Shown one piece after another: positions 1-13,400 of a stretch of DNA of 64,000 nt. A model generated the notes under the pieces. It saw nothing but the letters and a program-made list of their open reading frames with translations. It had not been told where the DNA came from and made no database searches. Position 1 is the first letter of the stretch; each line of letters begins with the position of its first letter. The translations under genes were made by a program, and so were the position numbers. The stretch comes from Piromyces finnis. Lineage: Eukaryota > Neocallimastigomycota > Neocallimastigomycetes > Neocallimastigales > Neocallimastigaceae. The DNA lies in NCBI GenBank assembly GCA_002104945.1, contig MCFH01000001.1:434001-498000 (forward strand), written 5' to 3'.

Positions 1-353
1 CTAATAATAATATTATTTATCTATCTAGTATTATCACTTATGCCTATTTTCTTATTATTATTTCTTATTATCTTTTTATGTCGTTTCTTCTCTTTTAATA
101 TTTATTAATTCTCTTTTATTAAATACTCTTTGTTGTAATTAAGGTTTTTAGTCTTTTTAATTAATTTTATTTATAATTTTTATTTTAGTTATTGCTATAA
201 GCGTTATTAATTAAATCAATAATTGTTAGCTTATAAATTTATATATTAAATTTTTATTAAACCTAAAATACTTAAAGTAGAATTATTATTAGTAAAATTA
301 AAGGTTAAATTGGAATTCCTATGCTCCTACATTTTTCTGAATCAGTCGTACCA
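1..353. repeat. AT-rich stretch ending in a B-like LTR terminus
   Basis: No gene is visible here. The last about 25 bases resemble the right terminus of the element B LTRs (17158-17182 and 42831-42855). They share CATTTTTCTGAAT and a terminal GTACCA at 348-353, with a few differences between. This suggests the end of a diverged LTR related to B that begins left of the window. The rest is too AT-rich and diverged to align by eye. Confidence 0.4.
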
Positions 354-357
354 TTAA

Positions 358-1370
358 TGATAACGGATTAGTAGTTATATTATAACTTTTTAACTACTTC
401 TTCTGTTATCTTATATTGTTTTATCTCGACAGCTATTGTACGAGCTTTAACAATATCTACTAGTTTTATTAATTTATTTTAAGTTATTTTATAGTTTTAA
501 TAGTTTTATTATTTTAATAATATTTATATAGAATAATAACACCAGATTTATTCTATAAAATATTATTTATTATTAACACAATAATTACAAATTAGACAAG
601 TTTAATTTCGTTTTTATATTTTCTTTTATTTATTGTTCTTACGCTCTTTTTAACAATAATTTTTATTATATAAAAACTTATTTTTGTCTTTTAAATATTA
701 TTATGTATTCACTAATTAATTATATTAACTATTATTAAAATTTAACTTATTATTAATAATCTAAGTCTTTTCATTTTCTACTAAAAATTATTATTATTCT
801 TTATATTAAAAATTATTTTTATAATTTAACCCAATCAAGTCGTTCCAGTTTTTATCCTGGTTGTTAAGGCGTTTCCTTAGCATACATAAGGCTTCTGGTT
901 CGACCCCGCAGATGTCAGTGCCTGTGGATTTTCCCACTGGGTTTGCCATGGGTTGGGTTATGATATTCAGGTAAGTATAAATGAACTTTCTAATTTACTA
1001 CTATGATAATAACACTCGTCTAGCCGGCCTGAGAGGGTCTAGTGTACATGGTACATTCCAAATTAGAACTTAATAAGTGGTGACTTAGGCTATGCCAAAA
1101 ACACATAATATTCCTTAATCAATTTAAGTGTAAACATTAGGGGGCGGTTGACACGTGATCAAATTGACTATAAGAGGCTTAGCATTGTAGTTGTGAAATA
1201 TCGTACAACGACATGCATCTAATGTACATGGATTAAGTGAGCGTCGAAGCTGAAGAAACAGTATGACAGACCAGGAGGGTCACAACCACCTAGCAATAGG
1301 AATGAGCCAACGTTTCTCTAAGAACCACCATTGGAGCTAACTCTGATCGATGGGAGAAATGCACTCGGAA

Positions 1371-1408
<38 letters not shown>

Positions 1409-1555
1409 CAATCAAATATATAAATTTATAAAATATTTGATTTTATGTAAATTATATTTTTATAATAAACTATATAAAATTATTTAATAATTATTTTATA
1501 ATAAAATTTTCTACTAATATCAAATTTATAATATATTTATAATTATTATTTATCA
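358..1555 (-). repeat. Solo LTR G1, split by a SINE-like insertion
   Basis: The unit starts TGATAACGG and ends TTTATCA, so it has TG...CA ends with a short inverted repeat (TGATAA/TTATCA). The 4-bp duplication TTAA flanks it (354-357 and 1556-1559). Without the inserted retroposon it is about 620 bp and matches G2 (2351-2970) and G3 (44582-45205) in reverse complement. No internal retrotransposon region adjoins it, so I read it as a solo LTR. A MITE-type DNA element with 4-bp duplications is the alternative. The strand assignment is arbitrary, taking G3 as plus. Confidence 0.65.
839..1406 (+). mobile_element. SINE-like retroposon copy 1
   Basis: A block of about 540 bp ends in a run of about 28 A. 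It is flanked by the duplication AACCCAATCAA (828-838 and 1405-1415, the A's shared with the tail), the signature of target-primed retrotransposition. The first about 80 bases are tRNA-like. An anticodon-type hairpin (CCTTA/TAAGG) is followed by GGTTCGACCCC, close to the Pol III B box. It is nearly identical to 42864-43423. There is no plausible coding frame. It is unusually long for a SINE and could be a retro-copied Pol III RNA. Confidence 0.7.
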
Positions 1556-1591
1556 TTAATGATAAATAATTAAATTTATAAATTATGAATT

Positions 1592-2350
<759 letters not shown>

Positions 2351-2970
2351 TGATAAATAATAATTATAAATATATTATAAATTTGATATTAGTAGAAAAT
2401 TTATTATAAAATAATTATTAAATAATTTTATATAGTTTATTATAAAAATATAATTTACATAAAATCAAATATTTTATAAATTTATATATTTGATTGGGTT
2501 AAATTATAAAAATAATTTTTAATATAAAGAAGAATAATAATTTTTAGTAGAAAATGAGAAGACTTAGATTATTAATAATAAGTTAAATTTTAATAATAGT
2601 TAATATAATTAATTAGTGAATACATAATAATATTTAAAAGACAAAAATAAGTTTTTATATAATAAAAATTATTGTTAAAAAGAGCGTAAGAACAATAAAT
2701 AAAAGAAAATATAAAAACGAAATTAAACTTGTCTAATTTGTAATTATTGTGTTAATAATAAATAATATTTTATAGAATAAATCTGGTGTTATTATTCTAT
2801 ATAAATATTATTAAAATAATAAAACTATTAAAACTATAAAATAACTTAAAATAAATTAATAAAACTAGTAGACATTGTTAAAGCTCGTACAATAGCTGTC
2901 GAGATAAAACAATATAAGATAACAGAAGAAGTAGTTAAAAAGTTATAATATAACTACCAATCCGTTATCA
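2351..2970 (+). repeat. Solo LTR G2
   Basis: This 620-bp unit starts TGATAAAT and ends CCGTTATCA. It is the reverse complement of G1 across its whole length and runs in the same direction as G3. It contains a TATATAAATA box near 2800. The flanks (CATT on the left, CTGT on the right) do not match, so the target duplication has been lost, or this copy was moved by rearrangement with G1. Confidence 0.6.
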
Positions 2971-3312
2971 CTGTAAAAGGTTTTTTATAATATTAGTTAA
3001 TAAGTTGCTAATTAGTTAATTAAGTTAGTTATTACCTCTCTATACGAGTTAATAACTAAATAAAGTTTTATAAAAAATAATAAAAGAAAGAAAATAAATA
3101 TTATAACACTAAAATAAATATAAACACTTATATAAATATTTTATGAAATAACTTTTACTTAAATAATTATATTTTAATTATATCTTTTATTTATTTATTA
3201 TAATTATCTACATTAATTATTATTATAGCTATTAATTTACTTTAATACTAACGCTAAAGTATTTACCGTTAGTTTTGACTATACTATTTAACTATATGAG
3301 TTTATTTTCTTT
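2971..3312. other. AT-rich spacer
   Basis: I see no gene or repeat. It is the insertion environment of element A, and 3308-3312 (TCTTT) is the left copy of A's target duplication. Confidence 0.5.
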
Positions 3313-3918
3313 TGTAATGGCGACACAGAAAGAATAGATTAGGATATCTATTCTATTACAATAACACAAGATTTTGAAAAAATAAAATAAAAAATTGTTT
3401 TATAAAATATCTTTTATTATAATAGAATTTTAATAATAACAATTACATCGATAAAATGATGAAAAATATCTTCTATTTATATTTTTCCTAAATACATTTA
3501 TATTATATTATAACTATTTATTTCTTATATATTATTATTTAAAATCTACACTAAAATCTTAATTATTAATAAATATTTAAACTATAACTATTTTTAGTAA
3601 AATACAATTGGCAATTCAAATTAAGTACTATTTAATTTGAATATGTGCCCATGTATTATTGATATATTAATCATTTATTATTTATCTATTTCTATAAAAA
3701 AAACAATACTAAAACTAGGGATTTAAATTGAGAATATTAATTTACTTGTTAAACATTAAAAATAAATTAATAATTTATTTTGTTTTAAACTTTAATTATT
3801 AATAAATAAATTATGTCTCATTTTCTTTTTCTGAATATAATTTGTGTAACTTAAACAATAATACTTGTGGCTTAAGTTACATTAAAGATATCAAACAGAG
3901 GCGTTTGATATCTTTACA
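3313..3918 (-). repeat. 3' LTR of element A
   Basis: This 606-bp LTR has TGTAATGGC...TCTTTACA ends as read on the plus strand. It is the same family as the LTRs of C1 and C2. A purine-rich AGAGAGAGAGAT tract, the likely plus-strand primer, lies directly upstream in element sense (3919-3930). Confidence 0.9.
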
Positions 3919-3954
3919 ATCTCTCTCTCTAAGTCGAGCTCCTGCGAGATTAAT

Positions 3955-6900
3955 TTATAAGGAATCTTTTCTCGAAGGAATTTCAATTACAAATGGTTGG
4001 TATCTGTGCTTGATTAGATTACCAACTTTATTCTTTCTAATTTTCATGGAGGAGTCGTTCGACTTATATTTTGACTTTTTAGAGTTTCTTTCAAACTCTT
4101 GTATTAATTGTTTATCTGGAATCTGATCTTCAGAAATCCAAGTGGATTTGTCAAATCCTTTCCATGATAACTTATAAAATGTTTCACCATTAACAGATTT
4201 CATCTTTTCAATTTTCTCTGGAATTTTTTCAATTAAATCTGTGTTAAGGTGAATGTTCCTCTTCCTACGATTAGACCTGTCGTTAAACTTGTTTTCAAAG
4301 TATGGTTCTAACAATGAAACATGAAAGACTGGATGACATCTCATTGTCTTTGGAAGTTTCAATTTGAAAGCGAGAGAACTAACTTTTCCAATTATCTCAA
4401 ATGGGCCAAGCATTTGAGGTGCTAATTTTCTCTTTAGGTTAGTTCCAGGAGAATCTTTCAATAACCATACCTTCTTTCCCACTTCGAACTCCGGGGGAAT
4501 CATTCTCTTCATATCGGCATATTTCTTATATGTTTCTTTTGCTTTTTCTAAGTTTTCTTTTAATAATTTAAAGTTTTCATTCATATCAATTACTCTTTGT
4601 TCAGCTCTACTAGGTCTATCATTAGCTGGAATTTCTAAGCTGAACTTTGGATGAAAACCATAATTAGCAAAGAATGGAGATTGATTTATAGATTGTTGTA
4701 AAGTATTATTATATGCAAATTCAGCAAATGGGATAAGATCAACCCAGTTATTCTGCTTTTTATTTATAAAACAACGGAAATATTGTTCTAATATGCCGTT
4801 CACCCTCTCCGTTTGACCATCTGTCTGCGGATGGTTGGCAGTTGATAATGAATGATTGATATTAAGAAGGTCACAAAGTCTTGACCAAAAGTCAGAAGTA
4901 AATTGCGAGCCTCTATCAGAAATGATGGAATCAGGAAGACCATGCAAACGGAAGACATTAGCAATAAAAGCATCAGCAGCAATTGAAGCAGTAGGAAGAC
5001 AACGTAAAGGAATGGCGTGAGCAAATTTAGTAAATCTATCGACAACAACCATGAGAGTTGTCATATCTCTGGACTTAGGAAGATCAACAATAAAATCAAT
5101 AGAAATATCAGACCAGGGCCTACTGGGAGTGTCCAAAGGGGATAACAATCCATAAGGCTTATGTCTGGGGACTTTGGATTTGCAACAAGTCACGCAAGAT
5201 TTGATAAAAGATTTAACGTCTGAATGAAACCTTGGCCACCAAAAGTTTCTGGAGATCAGTTCAGTGGTTTTCTTAATACCGAAATGACCAGCAGCAACAG
5301 AATCATGATGAAGTTCCAAAACTCTTGTCCTAAGAGATTTAGGAACATAAATAAGATTATTATATAACAAAAATCCCTCGTTATCAATAATAACTTTATC
5401 AATATTTTTAATAGGTGCATTACATGCAGAACCATTCATTTTAAATTGGACAATAGAATTATACAAATCGTCATTTTTAAGTTCTAATAAAATAGAATCG
5501 ATTAACGGTTTGTTATCGCTATGATGAAACGAAATAGTAAGACAAGAAACATCAGAATTAATATTATTCTCTACATGATCACTTCTACGAGACAGGATAT
5601 CAGGCTTACCGGATTTCTTTCCAGCTCTATAAATGAGTTTAAAATCAAATCTGGATAAGAACAAATTCCATCTAATTTGTCTCTGAGATAACATTTCAGG
5701 TTTTCTAGGAAATGTTAAATTCTTGTGATCAGTATAAATTATGAACGGATGGCGTGCACCTTCTAAATAATGACGCCATTCTTCAAGAGCAACTACAATA
5801 GCTAAAAGTTCCTTGTCATATATAGGATAGTTTCTTTGACAACTCGTCAAACTTTTAGAAAGAAATGCAATAGGATGTAATTTGCCATCAAATTCTTGAG
5901 AGAGAATAGCACCGACAGCATAATTACTAGCATCAGTTTCTACAATAAATTGTTTATTACTATCCGCATGTTTCAGAATAGGAGCTGACGTGAACAGAGA
6001 TTTTAATAAAATAAAAGCGTCCTGATCTTCTTTCACCCAGTTAAAAGCAACATTCTTTCTAGTGAGTTTGTGAAGAGGGTTTGCAATTTTAGCAAAGTCT
6101 TTAATAAAAATTCTGTAATAGTTGCATAAACCAATAAAAGACTGAACCTCTTTAACATTCTTGGGAACCGGCCAATCGAGAATTGCTTTAACTTTATTTT
6201 CATCCATTTGCAATCCATCCTTTGAAATGACATAACCAAGAAAAGTGGTTTTCTCAACATCAAACTCACATTTTTCTAATTTAACATAAAGATTATTTTC
6301 AAGTAGTTTCTTAAGTACCTTTTTAACATGCTCATGATGTTCTTCGATATTATTAGAATAAATAAGAATATCATCAATATATGAGATAACAAAATCGTCT
6401 AAATAGTCACTAAGGACATCGTTAATGAAGTGTTGAAAAGTTGCAGGTGCATTCTTTAATCCAAAAGGCATAACCAGATATTCAAAATGTCCATATCTAG
6501 TACGAAAAGCCGTTTTGTATTCGTCACCTTCTTTAATACGAACAAGATTATAAGCGGATTTAAGGTCTAATTTAGTAAAAATCTTAGCATTTTTCACCCT
6601 ATCCAAAAGGTCACTAATTAAAGGTAAAGGATATGAATTACGAATGGTAATATCATTCAACTTTCTATAATCGATACAAAGTCTTAGGGAGCCATCCTTC
6701 TTTTTAACAAATAAAATTGGGGCACCAGCAGGAGACGATGATTTCCTAATAAAACCTTTATTTAAATTATCATCAATATATTTTTTAAGTTCCTCTCTTT
6801 CAACTTCAGTTAATGGATACAAAGGTCCATAAAATAAAGTCGAATCATCTTTAAGTTTGATTTCACAATCATAAGGTCTATGAGGAGGTAACACTTCACA

Positions 6901-7026
6901 ATTTTTTTCATTAAACACTTCACTAAATTCTAAATATTGGGTTGGTACGGCGACCAATTTATCTTTATTAATATCTTTTCCATTATTATTATTATTACTA
7001 CATGATTCGTTATCATTATTACATGT
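3955..7026 (-). pseudogene. Element A Gag-Pol, C-terminal part: RT, RNase H, integrase
   Basis: This fragment carries the reverse transcriptase (YIDD in ...VISYIDDILIYSN), RNase H (VETDASNYAVG), HHCC zinc-binding and D,D-E integrase regions ([22 protein letters not shown]). It ends in a diverged chromodomain-like segment (LSWKGFDKSTW). It is one half of a former single frame equivalent to the intact 1529-residue frame of C1. The 5' junction at 7026/7027 is the edge of a solo LTR, and the 21 or so codons that read on into that LTR are not part of the original protein. Confidence 0.93.
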
Positions 7027-7638
7027 TGTAAAGATATCAAACGCCACAGATTGATATCTTTAATGTAACTTAAGCCATAAATATTATTGTTTAAGTTAAA
7101 CGAATTATATTACAGAAAAAGAAAATGGGACATAATTTATTTATTAATAATTAAAGTTTAAAACAAAATAAATTATTAATTTATTCTTAATGTTTAACAA
7201 ATAAATTAAAATTCTCAATTTAAACCCCTAGTTTTAGTATTGTTTTGTAATAGAAATAGACATCTAGTATATAATTATTAAATGTTTAATATATCAATAA
7301 TACATGGGCACATATTCAAATTGAATAGTACTTAATTTGAATTGCCAATTGTATTTTACTAAAAATAGTTATAGTCTAAATATTTATTAATAATTAAGAT
7401 TTTAGTGTAGATTTTAAATAATAATATAGAAGAAATAAATAGTTATAATATAATATAAATGTATTTAGGAAAAATATAAATAGAAGATATTTTTCATCAT
7501 TTTATCGATGTAATTGTTATTAATATAATTTCTATTATAATAAAAGATATTTTTTAATAAAACAATTTTATTTAGATTTTTAGTGTTATTGTAATAGAAT
7601 AGATATCCTAATCTATTCTTCAAGTGTTCGACTTTACA
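7027..7638 (+). repeat. Solo LTR inserted in element A's coding region
   Basis: This LTR of about 612 bp (TGTAAAGATATC...CTTTACA) is flanked by CATGT on both sides (7022-7026 and 7639-7643). It is related to the A/C1 LTRs but distinct, for example in its last 20 bases (AAGTGTTCGACTTTACA instead of the usual TGTGTCGCCATTACA-type end). It came from a full insertion that later lost its interior by LTR-LTR recombination. It separates the gag/protease part from the RT/integrase part. Confidence 0.9.
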
Positions 7639-7643
7639 CATGT

Positions 7644-9164
7644 TTCATTAATTTTTGTTACAATACATTTAACTTTTTTATTAAAACTAATATATTCATC
7701 ATCGCTATCATCTTCATCATTGATGGTTCTAACAAGGCGGCCTTTAACATATTCTTTTTCTTCATTGTTTGGGACAGAGGGATCTACTTTCGGCTTTTTG
7801 GTCAAGCTTCGGTCGAGAACATCATGATCTAACTGATCATTCTTTGACTTCTTTCTTGGTTTTCTCTTTCTTTTGCCTTTATTACAATGTCTGGCACAAT
7901 AACCAGAACTAAAAGCGATTTTCTTAGAGTCGTAGAAAGCATTTGGATTATGCTTCTTTATCCACGGCAAACCAAGAATAACATCAACACCGGGGACTTG
8001 TAATCCATAAAGTTGAATTACTTCGAAGTGATTTTTGCAACGGAGCATGCACTTCTCAGTCCTTTCCCAAACACTAACAACTCCATCACTAACACCTGAA
8101 ACACGGAATGGTTCCACTTTTTCCAAATTAATACCAAGTTCTTCAGCAAGACTTGGATTAATGAAATTTAATTCAGAACCGGAATCAATTAAAACCTTAA
8201 TTTTAACTTCCGAAACTTCATTGGTACTCAAGTAAAAGTCCACAAGGTTTAAATCACTTTTCACTCCCTTGACTCCAACTTTGTAAATTTTTGGATTAAC
8301 AATTTTTGGAGTCCTTTCTTTAACAATTCTTAACACTTTTCTGGGCTTTACTCTATTAGGACAATTAAACTTTAAATGTCCCGGTTGTTTACAAAGAAAA
8401 CATAACCCCTTTTTCTTTTCTTCTTCAAAATTGTCTATGTTTTCATTGTAATTTTTACTTGATCCTTGGATATTCACATACCTTTTGCGTTTATTTTCTC
8501 TACTAATTCTAAATACATCCACATCCATAGGATCGTTAGCCCTTCTACTATTAAAATAAAATTCACTTAGAGAATTTCTTTTCATCATATCTTCAACTAA
8601 AATAGTTGAAGAAATCAATTGTTCAATTGAAGTTGGGTTTGATTCAATGAAAGCCAACTTCTCCCTAAGTGGTGGTAATAAACCTTTCAGAAACATGTAG
8701 ATTTTTGCGCTATCATTAAAGCTTGAATTTTGGCTAATACGTTGAAACTCGGTAATGTAATCTAATACCTGACCAAGTTTCCTTTGGCGAAGATTATCTA
8801 ATTTTCCGTTAGCTACAACGGTATCGTATCTATAACTGCCAAAATTAGCCTTCAACCTATCTACAAATTCATCATAATGGTTTAAAACCCCACTATTATT
8901 TTTCATCAACACTGAAGCCCATTCCAAAGGTTTACCAGAGAAGTATGATATAACGAAGTCGACCTTGACTCGATCTGTATTATACAGTGTCGGTCGAGTA
9001 CGAAATACCAACTCAACTCTGGTTAAAAATCCATCCAATTCTCTTTGTTTACCAGAAAATATCGGTGGAGCATTAATAATGTTCCCCGAATTCCCAGAAA
9101 CACCCACAGTCCTATCACCCATCTCTAAATTTAAACTTTCAAACTCACTAATTAAGGCCTCCAA
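7644..9164 (-). pseudogene. Element A Gag-Pol, N-terminal part: Gag and protease
   Basis: This part encodes the Gag capsid-like region, a CCHC knuckle (CFLCKQPGHLKFNC) near residue 255 and an aspartic protease motif (VLIDSGSELNF) near residue 323. It then runs into the solo LTR and stops there. As in C1 and C2, the conserved N-terminus begins upstream of the first ATG, at a TTG-containing stretch. The first in-frame ATG is about 14 codons in. Confidence 0.92.
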
Positions 9165-9649
9165 CGTAAACTATTAAATAAAATAAAAAATGTTTTCTTA
9201 CTACTGTTTCAAGTAAGTAATCTTAATTTTTTTTTCTTTTTTTTTTTTTTTTTACACTAATACAATCTATTTAAATACAAAAGTTATTCAAACGCGTTCT
9301 GCAAAGCAGTGTCGAACAAGTTTTGTATCTATATATTGATTCCTTCGGTAGAATTCCTTTAACAAGGGCAGCAACAGAGTTTAACCTATAATTGTTTCAG
9401 TAATTCTTCTTCTATGGTAGCAACCAAGTTCTTCTATAAATTCTTCTTCTGTGGTAGCAACCAAGTACTTCGGTAGATTCTTCTTCTATGGTAGCAACCA
9501 AGTTCTCCTATAAATTCTTCTTCTGTGGTAGCAACCAAGTACTTCGGTAGATTCTTCTTCTATGGTAGCAACCAAGTTCTTCTATAAATTCTTCTTCTGA
9601 CAGTAGTAGATATCCTAACGTACTCTTGAAGTAGTTAGGTAATTGTTAT
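9165..9649 (-). other. Element A 5' leader with tandem repeat
   Basis: This is the untranslated leader between the 5' LTR and Gag. It contains a T-rich run near 9230-9254 and, at about 9412-9600, a tandem array of 37-38-bp units carrying GGTAGCAACCAAGT. A has five such units and the same region of C1 has three. Positions 9639-9649 are the self-priming primer-binding site next to the LTR. Confidence 0.75.
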
Positions 9650-9777
9650 TGTAATGGCGACACAGAAAGAATAGATTAGGATATCTATTCTATTACAATA
9701 ACACAAGATTTTGAAAAAATAAAATAAAAAATTGTTTTATAAAATATCTTTTATTATAATAGAATTTTAATAATAAC
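9650..9777 (-). repeat. 5' LTR of element A, inner fragment
   Basis: These are the first 128 bases (plus strand) of A's right LTR, cut off from the remaining 478 bp (15917-16394) by element D. The ATAAC at 9773-9777 is the left copy of D's target duplication. Confidence 0.92.
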
Positions 9778-10186
9778 TGTAAAGAACTAATGTTCAATAA
9801 ATAAAAACACAAATATATAAAAAGGAAAATAATAAAAGCAAATAAAAATTTTATTATTGAACACTTAACAAAATTATAACAGGTTAGTGTTTAATAATTT
9901 TATTTTTATTATAAAATTTCTTTGTTAATAAAAACTCGAATTCAAAATAATTTTTTGAGAAATTTCACTCGTATTTATATAAATGTTTTTAAAAGTAAAT
10001 TTATAAAAATTTTACAACTTAATTTTTTAAGCCAATCAGAAATTATCTTCTTTGGTAAAATTTCGTTATAAAATATTTTAATAATTAAAAAAAAGATATT
10101 AATGAGGTTTCGAACTCGAGTAGTTCAAACCAAGGTCTTAGTTACTAACCACTAAGACAGGTTACTAATTTCTATGATTCGTTACA
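9778..10186 (-). repeat. 3' LTR of element D
   Basis: This 409-bp LTR has TGTAAAGAAC...TTCGTTACA ends on the plus strand and is the same as 15503-15911. In element sense its first 80 bases carry a tRNA-like motif conserved with the LTR of E. It has an 8-bp hairpin GTCTTAGT/ACTAAGAC followed by a GTTCGA box. Confidence 0.93.
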
Positions 10187-10284
10187 TGGTCCTCCTCCAG
10201 GATTCGGATACCAGACGAATCAACTAAATTTATTTGTTACTTTATTATAAAAGAAATAATTGAAACGAGTGAATACATTTTGAA

Positions 10285-10332
<48 letters not shown>

Positions 10333-10435
10333 TGAATATTAAATTATAAATATATTTTTTCATTTTCTATTTTCTATTTTCTATTCTCTTTTTCTCTTAT
10401 CAATTACTAATTTTTTTTTAAATTAATAACTATTA
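10187..10435 (-). other. Element D 3' untranslated region
   Basis: This stretch holds a T run (about 10288-10324), AT-rich sequence and a purine tract next to the 3' LTR. A short hairpin (ATTCG/CGAAT) just before the purine tract also occurs in the same place in E (30815-30840). I see no gene. Confidence 0.5.
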
Positions 10436-13400
10436 CTAATGTGAATTATTAAAGTTTTTAATTAGTTCATCGCAGTTTAAATTACTTTCAGGTTCCCAAG
10501 ATGCTTCTGAAAGCGGATAACCTTTCCATTTTATTAGATATTGAATCTTCCCATAATGCTTTCTTTTATCAAGTATTTCTTCTACTTCGTATTCTTCTTC
10601 TTCATTTACTATTATAGGTGGAGGTGGATCTTTGATTCTTCCAAAACTATCTTCATAATACGGTTCTAGGTTTGAAACATGAACAATTGGGTAAATCTTC
10701 AGCGATTTTGGTAATTCTAATTTATAAGTGAGATTAGAGATTTTACTAATTATCCTAAACGGGCCAAGTTTCCTAGGATTAAATTTTTTATTTCCTTTAT
10801 GAATTATCAAGGAGCTATCCAACCATACTTTGTCACCAGTCTTGAATGTCGGAGGTTCTTGTCTATACTTGTCGGCATATTTCTTTTGAACTTGGATGGC
10901 CTTCTTTAAGTTTTCTTTTAGTTTCTCCATTAGGTCTTCAAAGTCTCTTGTAAACTCTTCAGCTCTTGGAACATTCGTTTGGTCAGGAATTACCGGAGAG
11001 TATTTTGGGTGATAACCATAATTTAGGAAGAATGGTGAGAATTTTGTTGAGTCTTGAACAGCATTATTGTAACTGAATTCTGCCAATGGAAGAAAGTTGA
11101 TCCAGTTTGTTCCTTTATAATTAGAAAAGCATCTTAAATATTGTTCAACAACGGAGTTTACCCTCTCCGTTTGGCCATTGGATTGATGATGATATGGTGA
11201 AGAATATTTAACATTGACGTCCAAAGATTGACAAATAGATTTCCAAAATTTCGAAGTGAATTGCGCGCCTCTATCGGAAATAATTTCAGAGGGGAGACCG
11301 TGAATTTTGAAAATATAATTCAAAAAAGCAAAAGCAGTATCAGAAGCAGAAGGAATACCTTTAAAGGGAATGAGGTGGCACATTTTAGTAAGGCGGTCAA
11401 CTACAACAAGAATAGTGTTAAATCCATCCGAAGGAGGGAGGTCAGTAATGAAATCCATAGAAATAGAAGCCCAAGGATGGTCACTAATCTCAAGGGGTTG
11501 AAGTAAACCATATGGTTTATGACGAGAAGGCTTGGAGCGGCAACAAATCTCGCAAGATCGGATATAATTCTTAACATCAATAGAAATGGATGGCCACCAA
11601 AAGTCACGAGAGATCAAAGAAATAGTTTTGCGGATACCAAAATGACCGGCAGAGGGGGAATCATGACAGAGTTTCAAAACGGAGGGACGGCATTTTAAAG
11701 GGACATAGATTCTACTATCAAAAAGAAGAAAACTATTACTAAGGGAGAATTTATTACTTTGTGGATGTGGAGCTGGGAGATTCTTATTTTCAAGAAAATT
11801 GCAAATGTCAATGTAAAAAGAGTCGTTCACATATTCAGATAATATTTCATCATTAAGAGAAGAAATGGAACAAATCAAAGCGCAGAAATTCTCAGGGCGT
11901 AAAACCGAAAAAGGAGCATCAGAAGGAAGAGAGGAATCCATATAATCAGGTCTTCGTGAAAGCGCATCAGGTTTACCATTAGATGAACCAGAGCGGTAGA
12001 GAATTTTAAAGTTAAATTCGGAAAGGAAAAGGGCCCAACGAACAAGACGTTGTGACATTTTTTCCGGTTTCTTTTGATATAGTAAGTTTCGATGATCTGA
12101 ATAAATAGTAAACGGGGTTAAAGCACCTTTGAGAAAATGTCGCCAAGTTTCAAGAGCATTAACAATAGCTAAAAGTTCTTTATCGTATATAGGATAGTTT
12201 CTTTCAGCGGAAGTAAGAGATCTTGAATAGAAAGCGACAGGATGGATCATTTTATCATCAGGAGATTTTTGAGACAGAACTGCTCCTATAGCAAAGTTGC
12301 TAGAGTCGGTTTCAACAATAAAGGGAAGATCACGATTTGGGTGAGACAGGATGGGAGCAGATGAAATTAATGATTTAATGGTATTAAATGCATCAAGAGC
12401 TTCAGAGGAAAAATCAAATTTAACGTTTTTACGAAGTAGTCTGTGAAGGGGTTGTGCAACTTTGGCAAAATTAGGAATAAACCGACGATAGTAGTTGGCT
12501 AGGCCAATAAAAGATTGAACTTCCTTGACACTGGACGGAACTGGCCAATTAATAATAGCAGAAACTTTATTGGGGTCCATATGTATACCTTCAGAGGATA
12601 TCCGATGACCAAGGAAATCAATAGAGGAAACAAAGAATTCACACTTTTCAAGCTTAGCATAAAGACCAGCATTTCTTAAGCGATCCAGGACTTCGATAAC
12701 GTGCTTAATGTGGGATTTATGGTTTTCAGAAAAAATAATTAAATCGTCAATATATGAATAAACAAAAATCCCTAGAATATTTTCCAGAACATCATTGATA
12801 AAATGCTGAAAAACAGCCGGGGCGTTTTTCAGTCCGAATGGCATTACCAGGTATTCAAAGTGGCCGAATTTGCAGGTGAAAGCTGTTTTATATTCATCAC
12901 CCTTTTTGATTCGGACCAAATTATATGCTGATCGTAAATCCAATTTTGAGAAGATTTTCGCTTTACCAAGATGCTCTAGCATATCTTGAATCAGAGGTAG
13001 AGGATAGGAATCTCTAATGGTAATTTTGTTGAGTTCCCTATAATCTTGACAAAGACGGAGTTCACCATTCTTTTTAGGAACGAAAAGTACAGGCGCACCA
13101 GCAGGAGATTTGGATTTCCTAATGAAACCCTTTTTGAGGTTTTCATCGATATAATCCTTCAAAACTCTTGTTTCTTCGTCTGTTAGTGGGTAGATTGGTC
13201 CATAAAATAGCTTGGCATTTTCGATTAGGTTTATTTGGCAATCATAAGGACGATGAGGTGGTAATTGAGCAGCAGAAGATTCGCTAAAGACGTCCATATA
13301 TGATTCTAATTCCTTCGGAAGTTTAGTAGTAGGATTTGAGTCTTTAAAAGAGTTTTTTGGTGAACAAGAATCAACTTTAGAAAGAGATATATTAGAAGCC

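Noticed and set aside
3842-4126. 94-residue frame repeated at 19539-19823 and 38656-38940
   Set aside because: It spans the LTR edge and is antisense to the Gag-Pol tail of the A/C family. It is a shadow of the repeat, not a separate gene.
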